Assembly (NCBI GenBank): GCA_024449915.1
Contig: JAMZAV010002202.1
Span: forward strand, 46,508-110,507
DNA: 64,000 nucleotides
From: Sweltsa coloradensis
Lineage: Eukaryota; Arthropoda; Insecta; Plecoptera; Chloroperlidae
Direction: 5' to 3'
The position numbers were made by a program, and so were the translations under genes. Positions 22,301 through 33,945 of this stretch are shown piece after piece. Below the pieces are notes generated by a model. That model was not told the DNA's origin, ran no database searches, and saw nothing but the letters and a program-made list of their open reading frames with translations. Position 1 is the stretch's first letter; every line of letters starts with the position of its first letter.

Positions 22301-23879
22301 TGTCAATAGAGCGCTCCATCTTCTCATGTCCACTCTGGTGGCGAACGCTGGAAACGCGCTAGTGAGGATAGAATCTACACATGCTATCCTCGCGCGTAAG
22401 AAATTAACTAATTGAGATAAGTATTGTGATGTTCTATTGCGCACACAACAAACAGCACCTACATGGAATCTAGTCTTCAACATCACATTTTAACAGAAAC
22501 ATAATTCATTCCGTGAAAAAATGCATTGGAGACACTAAAAACGTAATCAAACGCCGACTGGTTAACCAACTATACCTACTGTTATTTTGTTAGTACACAT
22601 TTCGTACGTTGAATATTATCTGTCCACAATCCACCTACCCACTTGCCATTAGAGTGTATATTTTCTGAAGCCACTTATTGGAAGATAAGTGACTGAACAC
22701 ATGCACTGATTCGTTATTTCGTGTAAGGAATCTACAAGAAATTACGGAAACAAAACACATTCCCTCTCACTTAGGTAATTCAGTGATATCTTAATAAAGA
22801 GTGGTCTTCATATTAATATATTAAATTCATACCTAGTTGATAAGACTAATTCATTTTTGGCTTAAAACAATCAGTAGCCGTAGATTATATCACAATAAAT
22901 GGGCTAAGTCCAGATTTACAAAACCCAACCTTGGCCGGGGATCGAACCCATGCCTCCCAAAAGACCACCGAGACCGCGGTAGTGTATTTGTTGCTGAATT
23001 ATTGGTGCATTTTGATATTATAATATAGTGAATATCAAATTCTTATTAAATCACCACTCCCAGTTATATAGTCCGCGCCCGGCCAGAGGGAGACGATGGG
23101 TTCAATTCCTGTTTTTGTTTAAATAGTATTTATATTGGTATGTTCGTAATCACAATAAAACAATCAAATCCCCTCAAGAGTGGGTGAATAAGGTTTAAAA
23201 AATTTAAGTATTGCATTTTAATACCTGGGCCACCATGATTCTGAGAAAATTAAGCACAAGACCATGTTGACTTGTTATTCCCAATGTTCTTTTATATTTG
23301 TGTTTTGTCCAGTAATTTTTTATTTAATGTTTATTGTTTACTGTTTTATTGTCTTCACTCTTCACAAAGCTTGAGTGGCTTTATTGTTGTTGCTTGAATT
23401 GAAACGCTGTGTGCTACTCTAATATTGCATTACATTCCATATTAGGCCTATTATAGATTATAGAACATAACTAAATATTTTGCTTTGATATTAATAAATT
23501 TAGTCATTATATTGATATTATTTCAAAGTATGTTGGACTCTGTAACGTTGTACTCTGGATTCTGGAATAATACTACGGCCACAAAAATAAGCGGTTTATT
23601 CCAATGTCTACGTTCACAGGCGCCCGACAGACTATATCCGTAGGTATTTTAATTATAAATGCTGATATAAATCTATATAAATACTAGAAATACTTTTAAA
23701 TAAATAAATACTAGATTTTGAATTCATAATGAGCCACATGATACCTATTCTATTCCCCCAAAACCTTATATATTTACACTGTGCTTGTGTAGGATCATAT
23801 GGGTGTTTACAAAGGTATCCTCACTCGGCGGCCATGACGGTGCTACGCCCCCGCGACACTAGCGCATTCTCTAGGTGAT
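22301..23879. other. insertion or intron inside the Penelope-like element
   Basis: This stretch separates the N-terminal and RT parts of the Penelope frame. Its two ends share the phrase AGTGAGGATA in inverted orientation (about 22364 and 23816) and are both GC-rich, suggesting a DNA transposon. A tRNA-like SINE head lies inside at 22930-22995. No convincing GT-AG pair restores the frame, so I favour insertion over intron. Confidence 0.5.
22860..22995 (-). repeat. tRNA-derived SINE
   Basis: The minus strand has GGGTTCGATCCCC (B box) at about 22938-22950, with GGTCTCGGTGG-like sequence upstream where an A box belongs, then an unrelated tail. Boundaries approximate. Confidence 0.5.
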
Positions 23880-24430
23880 TTGAGTCCTCTATAGGGTTAT
23901 TCTGCTCAGAGGGGCTACGTGTAAGTTTCTCATACACACTCTCCTGCAACACACAATTCATTTTCTGTTTATAATCTAGTAAATCCATGACCACAACTGC
24001 ATTACCTTTATCCGATCTCATAACACGTATGTTGTCATTAGCCCGAAGGTTTTTTAGTGCCATGTGTTCACTACGAGTGAGATTATCCGCTGGAGGTTTT
24101 GATGACTTCAGGATTCGAACTGTTTCTTGTCGAATCTCTTCTGCTTGTTCATCTGGGATGTTAACTATAGCCGCCTCCACACCACTAATGATTTCTTCTA
24201 CTGGAATATATTGCGGAGTTAAAGCAAAATTTAATCCTTTAGATAAAAGCGATAATGTAGACTCATCAAGAACTTCTTTCGACAGGTTATGAACTATCCC
24301 TGGGTTCGATGAAACTGTGGACTTGCTAGGCGGAGAGAGGCAGTCAAACTTTCTTAACTGTTTAACAACCTTATGTTGTTGTTGTGATTCAGATTTGTTA
24401 GCCGACAACATATCAAGCTTATTCCACATG
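23880..24430 (-). pseudogene. Penelope-like N-terminal coding segment
   Basis: The minus strand reads ESTLSLLSKGLNFALTPQYI, then EEIISGVEAAI, NLTRSEHMALKNLRANDNIR, SDKGNAVVVMDLLDYKQKM and YEKLTRSP. This is the conserved region upstream of the catalytic part in Penelope-like proteins; 'SDKGNAVVVMD' is its most typical block. It is separated from the rest of the same protein (22300 and below) by 1.6 kb. It meets the inverted GIY-YIG copy head to head near 24435. Confidence 0.85.
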
Positions 24431-24439
24431 TACGGACTT

Positions 24440-25080
24440 AGCAAGCTAGTGGTGTGTATGAAATCCCTTGTAAATGTGGTTCGGTCTACATTGGACAAAC
24501 CTGTCGTACAATTGGGACTAGAGTCAAAGAACATAAAGCGCACTGCAACCATTACAGAGAGGACCTTTCGGCAGTAGCAAAACACGTGGTGGAAAATGCT
24601 AATGATCCCACGCACAAGATCCTTTTTTAAGATACCAAAATTCTATGCACAGAAGAAAACCTTTTTCCTCGACTCATAAGAGAATCGATTGAAATTGCCA
24701 AGCACCGCAATAATTTTAATGGGGATATTGGTGGTTTTAAATTAAGCAAAACATGGAGTCCGATGATAGGGAAACTACTCTCAAGACGACAACAACAACA
24801 GCAACAACAACAACAGCAACACAACAACAACCACTGCCACAACAACAACAACAACAACAGCAGCAGCAGCATCAAAGAAGTCAAGATGTTTCTAGTTCTT
24901 TGGACAATGACAATCAGAGCCAAAGAAGAAGCAAAAGAATTTCAACAAAAACAATCTCAAATGTAAAGTTTTTCAGTGTTGCCTCAGATGATGATACGCA
25001 CAGTCGTATCGAAACGTCAGGTATTTTAATAAAAACGAACACAGCGAAATGACTCGTAAAATATTTGATTTCTCTAATAT
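24440..25080 (+). repeat. inverted pLTR copy: GIY-YIG and 3' region
   Basis: Nearly identical to the minus-strand 20537-21170 segment. It reads GVYEIPCKCGSVYIGQTC, HCNHYREDLSAVAKHVVEN and KILF then TAA, and continues past the stop as DTKILCTEENLFPRLIRESI, followed by the CAA/CAG run and the hammerhead-like fold (24979-25023). It retains the two bases lost in the other copy. Confidence 0.88.
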
Positions 25081-25108
25081 TTCGGGCTGTGAAAGCATCA
25101 AGCAAGAA

Positions 25109-25153
<45 letters not shown>

Positions 25154-25416
25154 TTATTCCAACATGACATACAATCACATTGCTGGAGGTAAGAGATTAG
25201 AGCATAGCCCCATAGCACAAAGTGTCTTACCACCAGGACAATATACACAAAACACATTCAACAATATAAAACACATAATAACAATATACTCAATAATCCC
25301 AATATTAGAAAAACACAAAATATCACAAAAAATTACTCATAGATAACACACATAAATGTAATATAAAACAATGGCAAGTGTGAGTGTGAATGTGAATATG
25401 AGTGTATGTGTACATG

Positions 25417-26249
25417 CAGACCTGGGTAGTAACGTAACGAAAGTAACGCGTTACTGTAACGAAATTACTTTTTTCAGTCACGAGACAGTAATTTAATTAC
25501 AATTTTCTCAATTTAACGGAAGAGTAATTTCACTTCTTTTATCATTGTAATTTGGCGATAGTAACGCGTTACTTTTGCCGCGCGGCCCGCGCCTTTGTGT
25601 ATCAAATATCAGTCACTGGGCCAGTGCGCCTGCTGCCTTTCTACGTATCGCCCGCTTGAACAATGTGCATGTGCATGCAGCATTTCCGACATTTAGTAGG
25701 TCTGATCGAGAGATTTCGAGTCCCGAGTTTTTATTTCAGAACCTAGCCATGTTTACTTTTGGTACTTCCGCCTTATGACAAGCGCCGTTGACGACTGAGA
25801 CGACGTAATTATCTACTTGACATCAAACATTCAAGTCTGTGTCAAATAAATCGATAGTCGAATTGTTACTCTTGTAGTGTAGTTACAACATTTCGCCGAT
25901 AGATGTTACCCGCGTAATCAATAATTTACTATACATCTATACGTTGATATAGATCTACAATATCTCTGTGATAGGCCTCCGCTGGTTTTAAAGTGTGGGC
26001 GTGGATAACACCCTGTCTGAGACCCGCCATCGGCAGACAAAGCACTTGCGTCATACTCGTCCGCACGTCAGATACATTTTAAATTAAAAAGTAATTTTTG
26101 AAAGTAATTTCACTACTTTTTTTCATAAAAAGTAATGTAATTTCATTACTTTTTTGGAAAAGTAACTAAATAGTAATTTAGTTACATTTTGGCTGAAGTA
26201 ATGAGTAATGTAATTTCATTACTTTTCAAAAGTAACTTACCCAGGTCTG
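25417..26249. mobile_element. hAT-type MITE, GTAACGCGTTAC family
   Basis: CAGACCTGGGTAGTAACG (25417) and the inverse ending CCCAGGTCTG (26249) are directly flanked by TACATG on both sides; an 8-bp reading TGTACATG is possible if the last TG is shared. The arms contain many GTAACG/CGTTAC and AAAGTAAT/ATTACTTT repeats. It lies in the 3' UTR of LINE A. The middle (25570-26060) differs in style and may be further nested sequence. Confidence 0.85.
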
Positions 26250-26280
26250 TACATGTGAGTGAGTGGTATTCGTGTTAACT

Positions 26281-28416
26281 GGTATGATCTTGACTGTTCA
26301 TTAATGTTATTCTAAGGTCTCTCCGAAATTTATGAAAATCTTGTTCTGTGCGGACCTCAAAGAGCATTCCAATCTCTAACAGATCGACAGAAAAAACCTT
26401 GCTGATACTGCGTTGTTCTAGCAAAGGGAGGTATCAGAGTAACAGCTCTACCGTATCTGCATGAGCGATATCCAAGTTGTATTCTGGTCAATGGATCCAG
26501 GTCGACTAGCCCGTTAAACATTTTCTTCAGAAAAACGATTCCCAACTCCTTTAGGTGATTTTCAAGAGTAAGTATATCACACATCTTCGTTCGTTGTAGC
26601 CTATTCAAGACTTTTCTTTTGGTGATGAATTTTGTCGCTCTATTCTGTAGAGATTCTAATTTGTAAGCATTGGCGAGGTTGGATACCATGCAGGACAACC
26701 ATAGGACAGTGTAGGTCTAACTAGGCATAAGTACACAGTCCGCTTGACCTGACTACGTGCACCATGCAAAGTTCTGGATAAAAAGCCTAGAAGCTTAGCA
26801 GATTTTTTCCTCACAATTTCAGTCTGAATGTTCCACTTCAAATCCTGAGTTATTGTAATACCTAAGAGCTTAATTTTGATTTCCCGTTTAATGTAACAGC
26901 CATTGATTTCGAAAACTATTGCAGGTACTTTTTTGGATTTTGTCAAGGTAATGTGGCTGCATTTATTTTCGTTAAGTAACATTTGGTTTAGTTCACACCA
27001 TAGCTCAATGTTTTCAAGGTCCTTTTGTAATATATCCACATCAGTTGCTGACTTGATGGTTCTGTAAATAGTACAATCGTCCGCATATAGTCTTACTTTG
27101 GATTCCACACACCTGGGTAGGTCCATCATAAATATGGTGAATAGTAAAGGACCAAGTACCGATCCTTGGGGCACTCCAGATGTAACACGAAAATCAGAAG
27201 AGTCAGCACCATCAAAGACAACCTTCATGCTGCGTCCTTAGAGAAAACTCTCAATCCAGTCGAAGACCTTTCCAAATATGTTGAATTCTTGAAGCTTCAT
27301 GAGAAGTCGTTTGTGGGGAACCCTGTCAAACGCTTTCGCCCAGTCCAATGTGATGACTTCCACGCGGCTACCGGTCTCAGAATCAATGACGTGCTGCCAG
27401 TCATCAATTGCTCCTGTCAACATAGTCACACAGGATCTTCTCGGCAGGAACCCATGTTGCTCGATTCCCCTTACTTCTTTCAAATGATGTAATAGCCTAG
27501 CGTTGACAAGTTTTTCCATTACTTTTCCCAATACCGATGTAAGTGATATCAGTCGATAATTCTTGACATCATTACGGTCGCCACCTTTATGAACCGGCAC
27601 AACATTAGCTTTCTTCCATTCATTTGGCATTTCACCATTTCTCATGGACATGTTATACAGAGAGCACAATGAGGGAGCTATGAAGGTCGCACATTTATGA
27701 AGAATTCTACTTGGCACACCGTCAGGACCTGTCGCTCCATCTGGGCGTATTCTCTTTAACGCATTGAAAACTTGTTGCGTGGAAAAACACATAGTGCCGA
27801 GAGTTGAAGATTTCTGTGATGTTCGTAGTTGGGGTGGACACAAGTCACTATCATCAGAGGTGCCTGCAGAAAAATTGGTAGAAAAATTGTTTGCAAACTC
27901 TTGAGCTATTTTTCTCGAATCAGTTTCTTTCACGCCATTAATGAGGTAATGATGAGGGGCTGAACTACCTATTTTTCCATGAATATACTTCAACAACTGT
28001 TTTACGTTACCTCCTCGTAATTTCTAAATATAATGTGCATGTGCTTCCCTTACAACAGATTTTGTGCAATTCCTCTGAATTCTATACCTTTCCCAGTTTT
28101 CATCTCTTTGATGTGATTTCCAGTGTCTGTAAAGATGGTCTCTTTTGTGTATTTTCTTTATTATTAATTTGTTTATCCATTGAGCCCTGCGTTTTCCTTT
28201 AAAATTGCATTTAGGAATTGACGCATCCACACATTGCCAGAACACCGATTTCCACCTACCCCAAGCGTTGTTGATACCTTCATCCTCTTCTTCACAAAAT
28301 AAGGGTAGTTTTTCCTCCAGTTGCTTTTCTAGTTCCCTCCAATCGGCCCTGCCATAGTTATAAATAATTTTCTGAACTATTTGAACTTTGGGCATTAGAC
28401 AATGAAGACCAAACAA
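26281..28416 (-). pseudogene. LINE A linker and reverse transcriptase
   Basis: On the minus strand, DATGPDGVPSRIL-like text (here GATGPDGVPSRILHKC) opens the polymerase. It is followed by WKKANVVPVHKGGDRNDVKN, VITLDWAKAFDRVPH, SGVPQGSVLGPLLFTIFMMD and RLYADDCTIYR (catalytic DD), then LLGITITQDLKWN and RPTLSYGCPAWYP. A single TAA near 27238 (after WIESFL) and a frameshift near 26690 inactivate it; the rest is well preserved. The upstream linker at 28024-28416 is joined through one stop codon. Confidence 0.9.
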
Positions 28417-28603
28417 TACAGCCTTATGATCGCTACACCAGTAACAACCTCCAAGTCCACAAAGTTTTTTTTTTTTTTTTTTTTGAATGAATGAATGAAT
28501 CTTTATTGTACAATCTTGAGTGTATTACACTCTTTACAGATTTTGTAGTTACATTGTTGTTATTATGCATATTTATTAATCATGGTTCTAATATAAGACT
28601 AAA

Positions 28604-29320
28604 CTAAGTTGAAGTTAGATTTTGTAATTGCATAGTTGGAATGTTTACTGGTGATCTATGTTTATAATATAGGCCTAAAACTAAAACTAAAGCTAAGAGT
28701 AAATATATAATCAAAAGTAACATAATGCTAAAACTAAAAGTAAAGAAAAGAAGATAATAATATAATCTGATTGTGACATGCAACAGTAGCATATTGAAGG
28801 TTAGACAAAAGAAGAAAAGAAGACAGAATGTGGTATAGAGCAACAGCATCGTAACACGAGAAATCTCCATCTCGATTCCTTTAGAGTTATACATATTATA
28901 GTTTTGTAGTTAGAGCTTGATAAGAAGTTGAATTATAATCAGAGCTGTATGACATGAGGGGCAGGGAAGAGTTGGCGGTGTTGGGTAGATGTAGTTTATT
29001 TCAAAAGCAGTTCTTAATTTTCGTTAAAAGATGTTTTTTTCAGTGAGTTTTTAAAGAGTGCACTATTCATGTCCTTAAGAGTTTTGGGTAGGTTGTTATA
29101 TAACATGTATCCTATGTGAGTGATGCTAAGTTTACCTTTATTAGTGCTATTTATATTTTGTAGGTGTAGGTTATCTTTAGTACGCGTATTGTGATCGTGA
29201 TAGTACGAGTTGGTTGTTAGTAATAGATTGGAAAATGTGACACCACAAAATTTGTTATGTATGAAGATACAAGTCTGGTATTCAGTGATGAGTTGGATAG
29301 GTAGTATTTTTGAAGTTTCT
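28604..29320 (-). other. LINE B 3' region
   Basis: AT-rich sequence after the polymerase frame of LINE B. The minus strand reads a weak C-terminal continuation (about 29280-28990) with phrases such as YHDHNTRTKDNLHLQNINST, typical of the end of Jockey/CR1 proteins, then a 3' UTR. No separate gene. Confidence 0.55.
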
Positions 29321-29327
29321 AATTTTT

Positions 29328-30873
29328 TTAAAATATTGCTCTATTTTGGATAGTATTAAGACCTTTTAGCTTATACTTAGGTGATTGACCCCAGATAATG
29401 TTCATATATTGGATATGGCTATGAATGTACGAGTAGTAAATAGAAGTCAGGGTTGATGGTTTTATTATTATAGAAAGTCTACGTAGTACTCCTGTTATTG
29501 GGGAAATCTTTTTACATATTTTGTCGATCTGAAGATCCCATTTCAGATTGTTTTGAAGAAGAAGGCCCAAATATTTTACGCTTGTTACTAGTTCTATGAT
29601 TGTATTGTTTATTTTTAGATTATTGATAAATGTTGTTTCATCAAAAAGTTTGCTGCAAAATATCATGTAGTTCGATTTTGATACGTTTAAGGATAATTTG
29701 TTTTTATTTAGCCATTGTGTTAATATTGCGATATCAAACTTCATGCTATTAATAAGATCCGAAAGGGTTTTGCTGTAGTAAAATATATTTGTGTCATCAG
29801 CAAAAGATTGGAGTAGGCCCTTGATCCCAGATTGGTATAAATCATTGATGTATATGAGAAAAAGTAAAGGTCCCAATACAGAGCCTTGAGGGACTCCACA
29901 TGTTATGGTTTCATAGCTACTCGATATAGTTCCTATGTTTACATATTGTTTTCTATTAGTTAAGTAATTAGAAAACCAGGTGAGCCAATACCTCTTACTC
30001 CGACTTTTTCCATTTTCTTGATAAGTATTTCATGGTCGACTGTATCAAATGCTTTTTTTAGGTCTATGAAAAGGCCTGAAGCAAGATAATTCATATCAAG
30101 TTTTTTTTTAATAGTCGTTACTAGATCAACAATTGCAGATTCAGTGCCCATTTTATCTCTGAACCCATATTGCCCTTTATAAAAGAAGTTGATACTGTTA
30201 AGAAAACTGGTGAGACGGTCTTTAACTATTTTCTCAATTATTTTAGATATAATCGGAAGTAGTGATATCGGTCTATAGTTTCCCATATCGCTGGCTGAGC
30301 CTCCTTTATGCACTACTATAACCTTAGCTACTTTTAGTTTGTCAGGGAATTGACCTGTTTCAATTGATCGGTTGGTTAGGGCTGTTATGGGTACCGCTAG
30401 ATGATGAGAAAACCTTTTAATTAAATTTGTAATATGTTATCATTTCCTAGTGCATTACTATTCTTTAGAGATCTAATGATTGTAATAGTTTCGTGTATTG
30501 TTGCAGGGGCTAAGAACATAGATTTGTGATTTCCATTTGGAAGCTTAGTGAATGTAATGTCATTATCTTTGTCAATTGGAATTTGTTTAGCAAGGTTACT
30601 ACCAATGTTTGTAAAGTATGAGTTGAACTCATTTACTAGAGTTGGCTGATCTGTTACGTTCCTACCATTGATATTGATAGTTATTTGTTGTTCGTGGAAG
30701 GTTTTGGGTTTATTGTAGAGTATTTCATTTATAGTCTTCCATGTTTTTTGGGGATTTTTTATATTTTCTGTGAGGTTCGTATTATAGTACTGGCTTTTCT
30801 TGTTTCTAATAGTTTGAGTTATTGTATTTCTAAGTCTATTATATTTGGCTCTTAATTGGATATCCCTTGGCAA
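29328..30873 (-). pseudogene. LINE B reverse transcriptase
   Basis: Minus-strand blocks in order: KTWKTINEILYNKPKTFHEQ, a linker, then MHKGGSASDMGNYRPISLLP, YGFRDKMGTESAIVDLV and LFIDLKKAFDTVDHEILIKK. After a frameshift near 29970 come CGVPQGSVLGPLLFLIYIND and QSFADDTNIFYYS (catalytic DD), then VKYLGLLLQNNLKWDLQIDK. This is a CR1/Jockey-type polymerase. Two to three frameshifts (near 30400, 29970 and 29880) inactivate it. Confidence 0.9.
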
Positions 30874-31904
30874 TGGAGAACTTTCCTGTGAAGTTTATTT
30901 CTCTGGTCTATGAGTTCAATTATGTTATTATCAATCCAAGGATTGACCCCCGTATCTTTTTGTCTTGTTTTAATTGTTCGCGTGCTTTTACTTTGGAACT
31001 CGTATATTTTACTAGTGAGTTGCTCGTACATCTCATTGACGTGTGCGTTTTCATCTAGATTAATGGGGTTTTCAAGAAGAAGTTTCTCAAATAACTGAGC
31101 ATCAAATATAGGTACGGTTATTGTGCCTGTACTTTTAGGTTTTGCACTTTCTTTTAGGATTTCTACCATGATAAGGTTGTGGTCAGAGAGGTCATGACAT
31201 ATATTAGTAGTGTTTATGGGGTTGTTACTGAAGTTACATATGACGTGGTCAAGTAAGCTATTACTTTGAAGTCTTGTTGGATAAGTGGGGTTGCATATTT
31301 CATAGCCATTGCTTCTAATAGTGTAAGTGTAAGATTTTTCAACACAAGTTTTTCTAAATTTGCTGATGTCAATATTGAAGTCACCAAATATCATTGTTTT
31401 TGTTTTTGATTCAGAAAGTTGTTCGTCCAGCTGTGTAACAAAGGCTGTAAGGTTTTCTTTGCTATTGTTGTCGTTTGAGTTAGACGGTAGATTCCACATT
31501 GTTTAAAGAGTTTTGCCCCCTTTAGGTCTATAATCTTATACAGGTAAGTTGTTATTATTATCACTAGTGTTCTTTATGATACTATATTGCAGGTTTTGTA
31601 AATAAAATACCAACACCCCGCTTTCGTTTGAGGCCTGCAGGAGAATTCGCATTGTAGTTTGGTAAGTTATAAAATTCGGCTTCAAACACTACTTATCCAA
31701 GTTTCTGTAAAATACAATTATATCGATTTTGGGTTGCAATGGTTTTAGAATTATGGCCAGCCCTATCAAGCTTATCAGCCTATTAGGCCTTCGAGCATTG
31801 AGATAGAGGATTTTCATGTTACCATATTGTCTTGCTTTAAATTCAGTAATACTGTTGTTACTGTTTTCTGTTACATTCATGTTATTATAACCTTTGTGTG
31901 CCAT
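30852..31904 (-). pseudogene. LINE B AP-type endonuclease
   Basis: It starts MAHKGYNNMNVTENSN and has MKILYLNARR-x-N, the entry of AP-endonuclease domains. A decayed middle follows (GLKRKRGVGIL, the G-rich strand). The intact second half has MIFGDFNIDISKF (catalytic D and N), NSLLDHVICN and HDLSDHNLIMVEI (catalytic SDH). It nicks target DNA to prime reverse transcription. Stops lie between 31500 and 31690. It overlaps the linker to the polymerase near 30860. Confidence 0.88.
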
Positions 31905-32072
31905 GTGTTACAGTTTAAACTGTCTGTCTAGTTACCAGTCTAATTCTAATCTAATCTCTAAATACATAATCTAAATATAAGTGGAATACAAAGATTTTGT
32001 ATTGGCTATGCTGATTTGAGTTGAAAGCTTAAAGTTAGTATGGACGGTAAACAAGTTGAATCAATATTAAAT

Positions 32073-32846
32073 CTATAGGAACTCAAACCTGCGATAAATG
32101 ATTATATTAACAGGAACAGGGTTATATTGAACAGTTAAGTTATTAGGATTGTTAGTAAGAACAAGATCAAGAATCGACCGTGAAGTAGAAGTGACACGGG
32201 TGGCTTCTTTAACCATTTGATGTGGCAACGCACTGTAGAACGAAGTAAGGAAGTCATTGGCTAGAGGGTCCAGTGGAATGCTGCAGTCATTATGGCTCCA
32301 ATCAATTTTAATGTTAAAGTCCCCACACAGCATTATCGTATCATACTTGTGTTGAATGTCCTGCACTTTATTTATTGATTTTATTTGTTCAACATTTGTA
32401 GCCGCGGAAGTATTGGGTGGTCTGTAGGCGGACCCAACGAGGTATTTCTTACTCCCACTTGAAAAGTCTACCCACACTACTTCCGATTCCGTATCCAGGT
32501 CAGTAACATGAGTTGGTTGCAACTCGGGCTTTGTCGCGATTAAGACACCTCCTCCTCTCTGCTTACCTTTTCCTGTACCACCTCTGTCTTTTCTAAATAC
32601 AATGTAGTCATCCGGCAAAGCTTCCTTGTCCCCAATTGAGCTATCTAGCCACGTTTCACAGCAGCAAATTACTGATGGATCTTTTGCCTCAATCCATGCT
32701 TGTATGTCCGCGTACCGCTTTTTATTGACCATGCTTCTTGTGTTGAACGAGAGAAATGTGATGTTCCTTTTTTTATTCTGAGTATTTGTTTGCACATCTT
32801 CTTCCAGCCCTTTCTTAAAGTTATTGTTGAAAAGCAAATCGCACAT
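32073..32846 (-). pseudogene. LINE AP-type endonuclease, probably LINE A
   Basis: A 257-codon uninterrupted frame: NITFLSFNTRSMVNKKRYAD, VICCCETWLDSSI, QRGGGVLIATKPE, KYLVGSAYRPPNTSA, IMLCGDFNIKIDW and SRSILDLVLTNNPNN. These are the successive AP-endonuclease motifs. The last motif (SDH) is missing because the frame is cut at about 32100; the fragment at 28425-28416, which starts CSDHKAV, would supply it. Hence the inference that LINE B (28466-32060) split one original element. Confidence 0.85.
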
Positions 32847-32849
32847 GTG

Positions 32850-33290
32850 CTATACATACATACATCTATGCTATATTCCCGATAAGCAGGTTACTATTAT
32901 ATTGTTTACATATTTGAAAAATACCTCCGTCCGCCGTCGCACATGCCAAGCAAATAAGACCCACCCTTCGATTATTTTTTTACGACGTCACAATGCACCG
33001 ACGCAGACGCTGTTGACAATGGCCATAACATAACATAATATAACGCACACCCGCACGGTGCATTGCATTTTGTCATAATTCTATGACCGTTGGTAGCTTT
33101 ATATTTTTATTTATTTATTGTCTATCCTATTCAGTTATAAAACTGATTTATATAAGGAGGACAACTAAATAAATCTAATTACATAAATGCATACGCAACA
33201 ATGAACTTCAGTTAAGTAAATATTTGAAATAGTAACATTACAACAACAATGCATTTAAACAAGCTGTTGGTATGCTGACGCACATTTCTA
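32850..33290. other. unassigned; diverged repeat with LINE-like end
   Basis: At 33110-33255 a phrase with TCTATCCTATTCAGTT and AAATATTTGAAATAGTAA recurs at 13655 and 16180. It looks like the 3' part of a dispersed retroposon with an (ATTT)n start on the plus strand, that is, a minus-strand (AAAT)n tail. No coding sequence seen. Confidence 0.45.
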
Positions 33291-33778
33291 TATAGTGATA
33301 CCGTTTCATCAATTTCCGAATCAACCAGTATCACAGGCTATCGGTTTAGCGGTTTAAACAGACGATCGTTATACCAAACCTGTTACCACCGAAAACCTGT
33401 GCTAGAATAACCGGTCATATACCAAAACTTGGTTAATATCGAAAATCGGTATACCTATTTTTACTGACAACCGGTTAATACCAAAAACCGGTATGAAACA
33501 GTATACCGGTTAACACCAAAACCGGTATGTGCCGGTATACCGGTTTACACCAAAAACGGTTTACTTGCTAATACCGGTTAATACCAAAATACCGGTTAAT
33601 ACCGAAAACCGGTATACCGGTTATTTAGCAACTTGTATACCGGTTTGTCGGTATACAAAATAACAGGTTATTTAACCGGTATACCGTATTACCGAACAGG
33701 CGTAGTCTGTACGTCGAAAATCACCCGAATAGCTGAACAGATTGCGCTGAAATTTTAAACAGACATCCGGTACGAGTT

Positions 33779-33945
33779 AACTGAGAACTGCTAGCAAAAT
33801 CAGCTAGATCCATTGCGATATAAACCTACAAGAAATAATAAATTCAAAAATAATTCCTACACATTGGCAGCCTATTTTTGAATTTATTATTTCTTGTAGG
33901 TTTATATCGCAATGGATCTAGCTGATTTTGTTAGCAGTTCTCAGT
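33779..33945. repeat. long hairpin, 74-bp arms
   Basis: The arms 33779-33852 and 33872-33945 are inverted copies with one mismatch, separated by a 19-base loop containing TTCCTACACATTGGCAGC. The same 30-base sequence spanning the loop recurs directly at 34085-34114. The right arm runs into the small open frame at 33912. Confidence 0.9.

Larger units (their letters stand above)
20537..25080 (-). mobile_element. Penelope-like element with inverted 5' repeat
   Basis: Read on the minus strand this is: an inverted copy of the element's 3' part (25080-24440), the N-terminal coding part (24430-23880), a 1.6 kb interruption (23879-22301), the RT and GIY-YIG coding part (22300-20985), and the 3' region (20984-20537). 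Penelope-like elements commonly carry a partial terminal copy of themselves (pLTR), which may be inverted. The two 3' parts are almost identical over about 600 bp and end at the same phrase, TTTGATTTCTCTAATA, so they are recent copies of each other. Coding parts are broken, so the copy is not autonomous. Confidence 0.8.
25109..28465 (-). mobile_element. LINE A (CR1/Jockey type), 3' portion
   Basis: Read on the minus strand: linker (28416-28024), reverse transcriptase (27996-26357), a C-terminal domain ending near 26278, a 3' UTR into which a MITE has jumped, then GGAATAAAATAATAATAAT as tail at 25165-25109. Its 5' side is cut at 28465 by the poly(A) end of LINE B. An endonuclease of matching type resumes at 32846-32073 beyond LINE B, so LINE B probably inserted into LINE A. 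Confidence 0.8.
28466..32060 (-). mobile_element. LINE B, near full length
   Basis: The minus-strand 3' end is AATAAAG, four ATTC units and a poly(A) of about 18 (28484-28466). Coding runs from an ATG at 31904 (endonuclease) through 29328 (polymerase). Sequence upstream to about 32060 would be its 5' UTR; the exact start is not visible. It separates the endonuclease and polymerase parts of LINE A, implying nesting. Confidence 0.75.
20144..33704. mobile_element. hAT-type element with 12.8 kb of nested insertions
   Basis: The left end TAAGCCTGTTCGGTA (20144) and the right end, inverted TACGCCTGTTCGGTA (ending 33704), are flanked by the same 8-bp sequence GTCTGTAC at 20136-20143 and 33705-33712. 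The left arm (20144-20445) and right arm (about 33295-33704) are both built of ACCGGTAT/ATACCGGT repeats. The original element was probably under 1 kb. A Penelope-like element and LINEs A and B now lie between the arms. The right arm is less regular at its inner edge. Confidence 0.82.

Noticed and set aside
22301..23879. Intron of the first Penelope-like element
   Set aside because: No GT-AG pair restores the frame, and inverted AGTGAGGATA ends suggest an inserted element instead.
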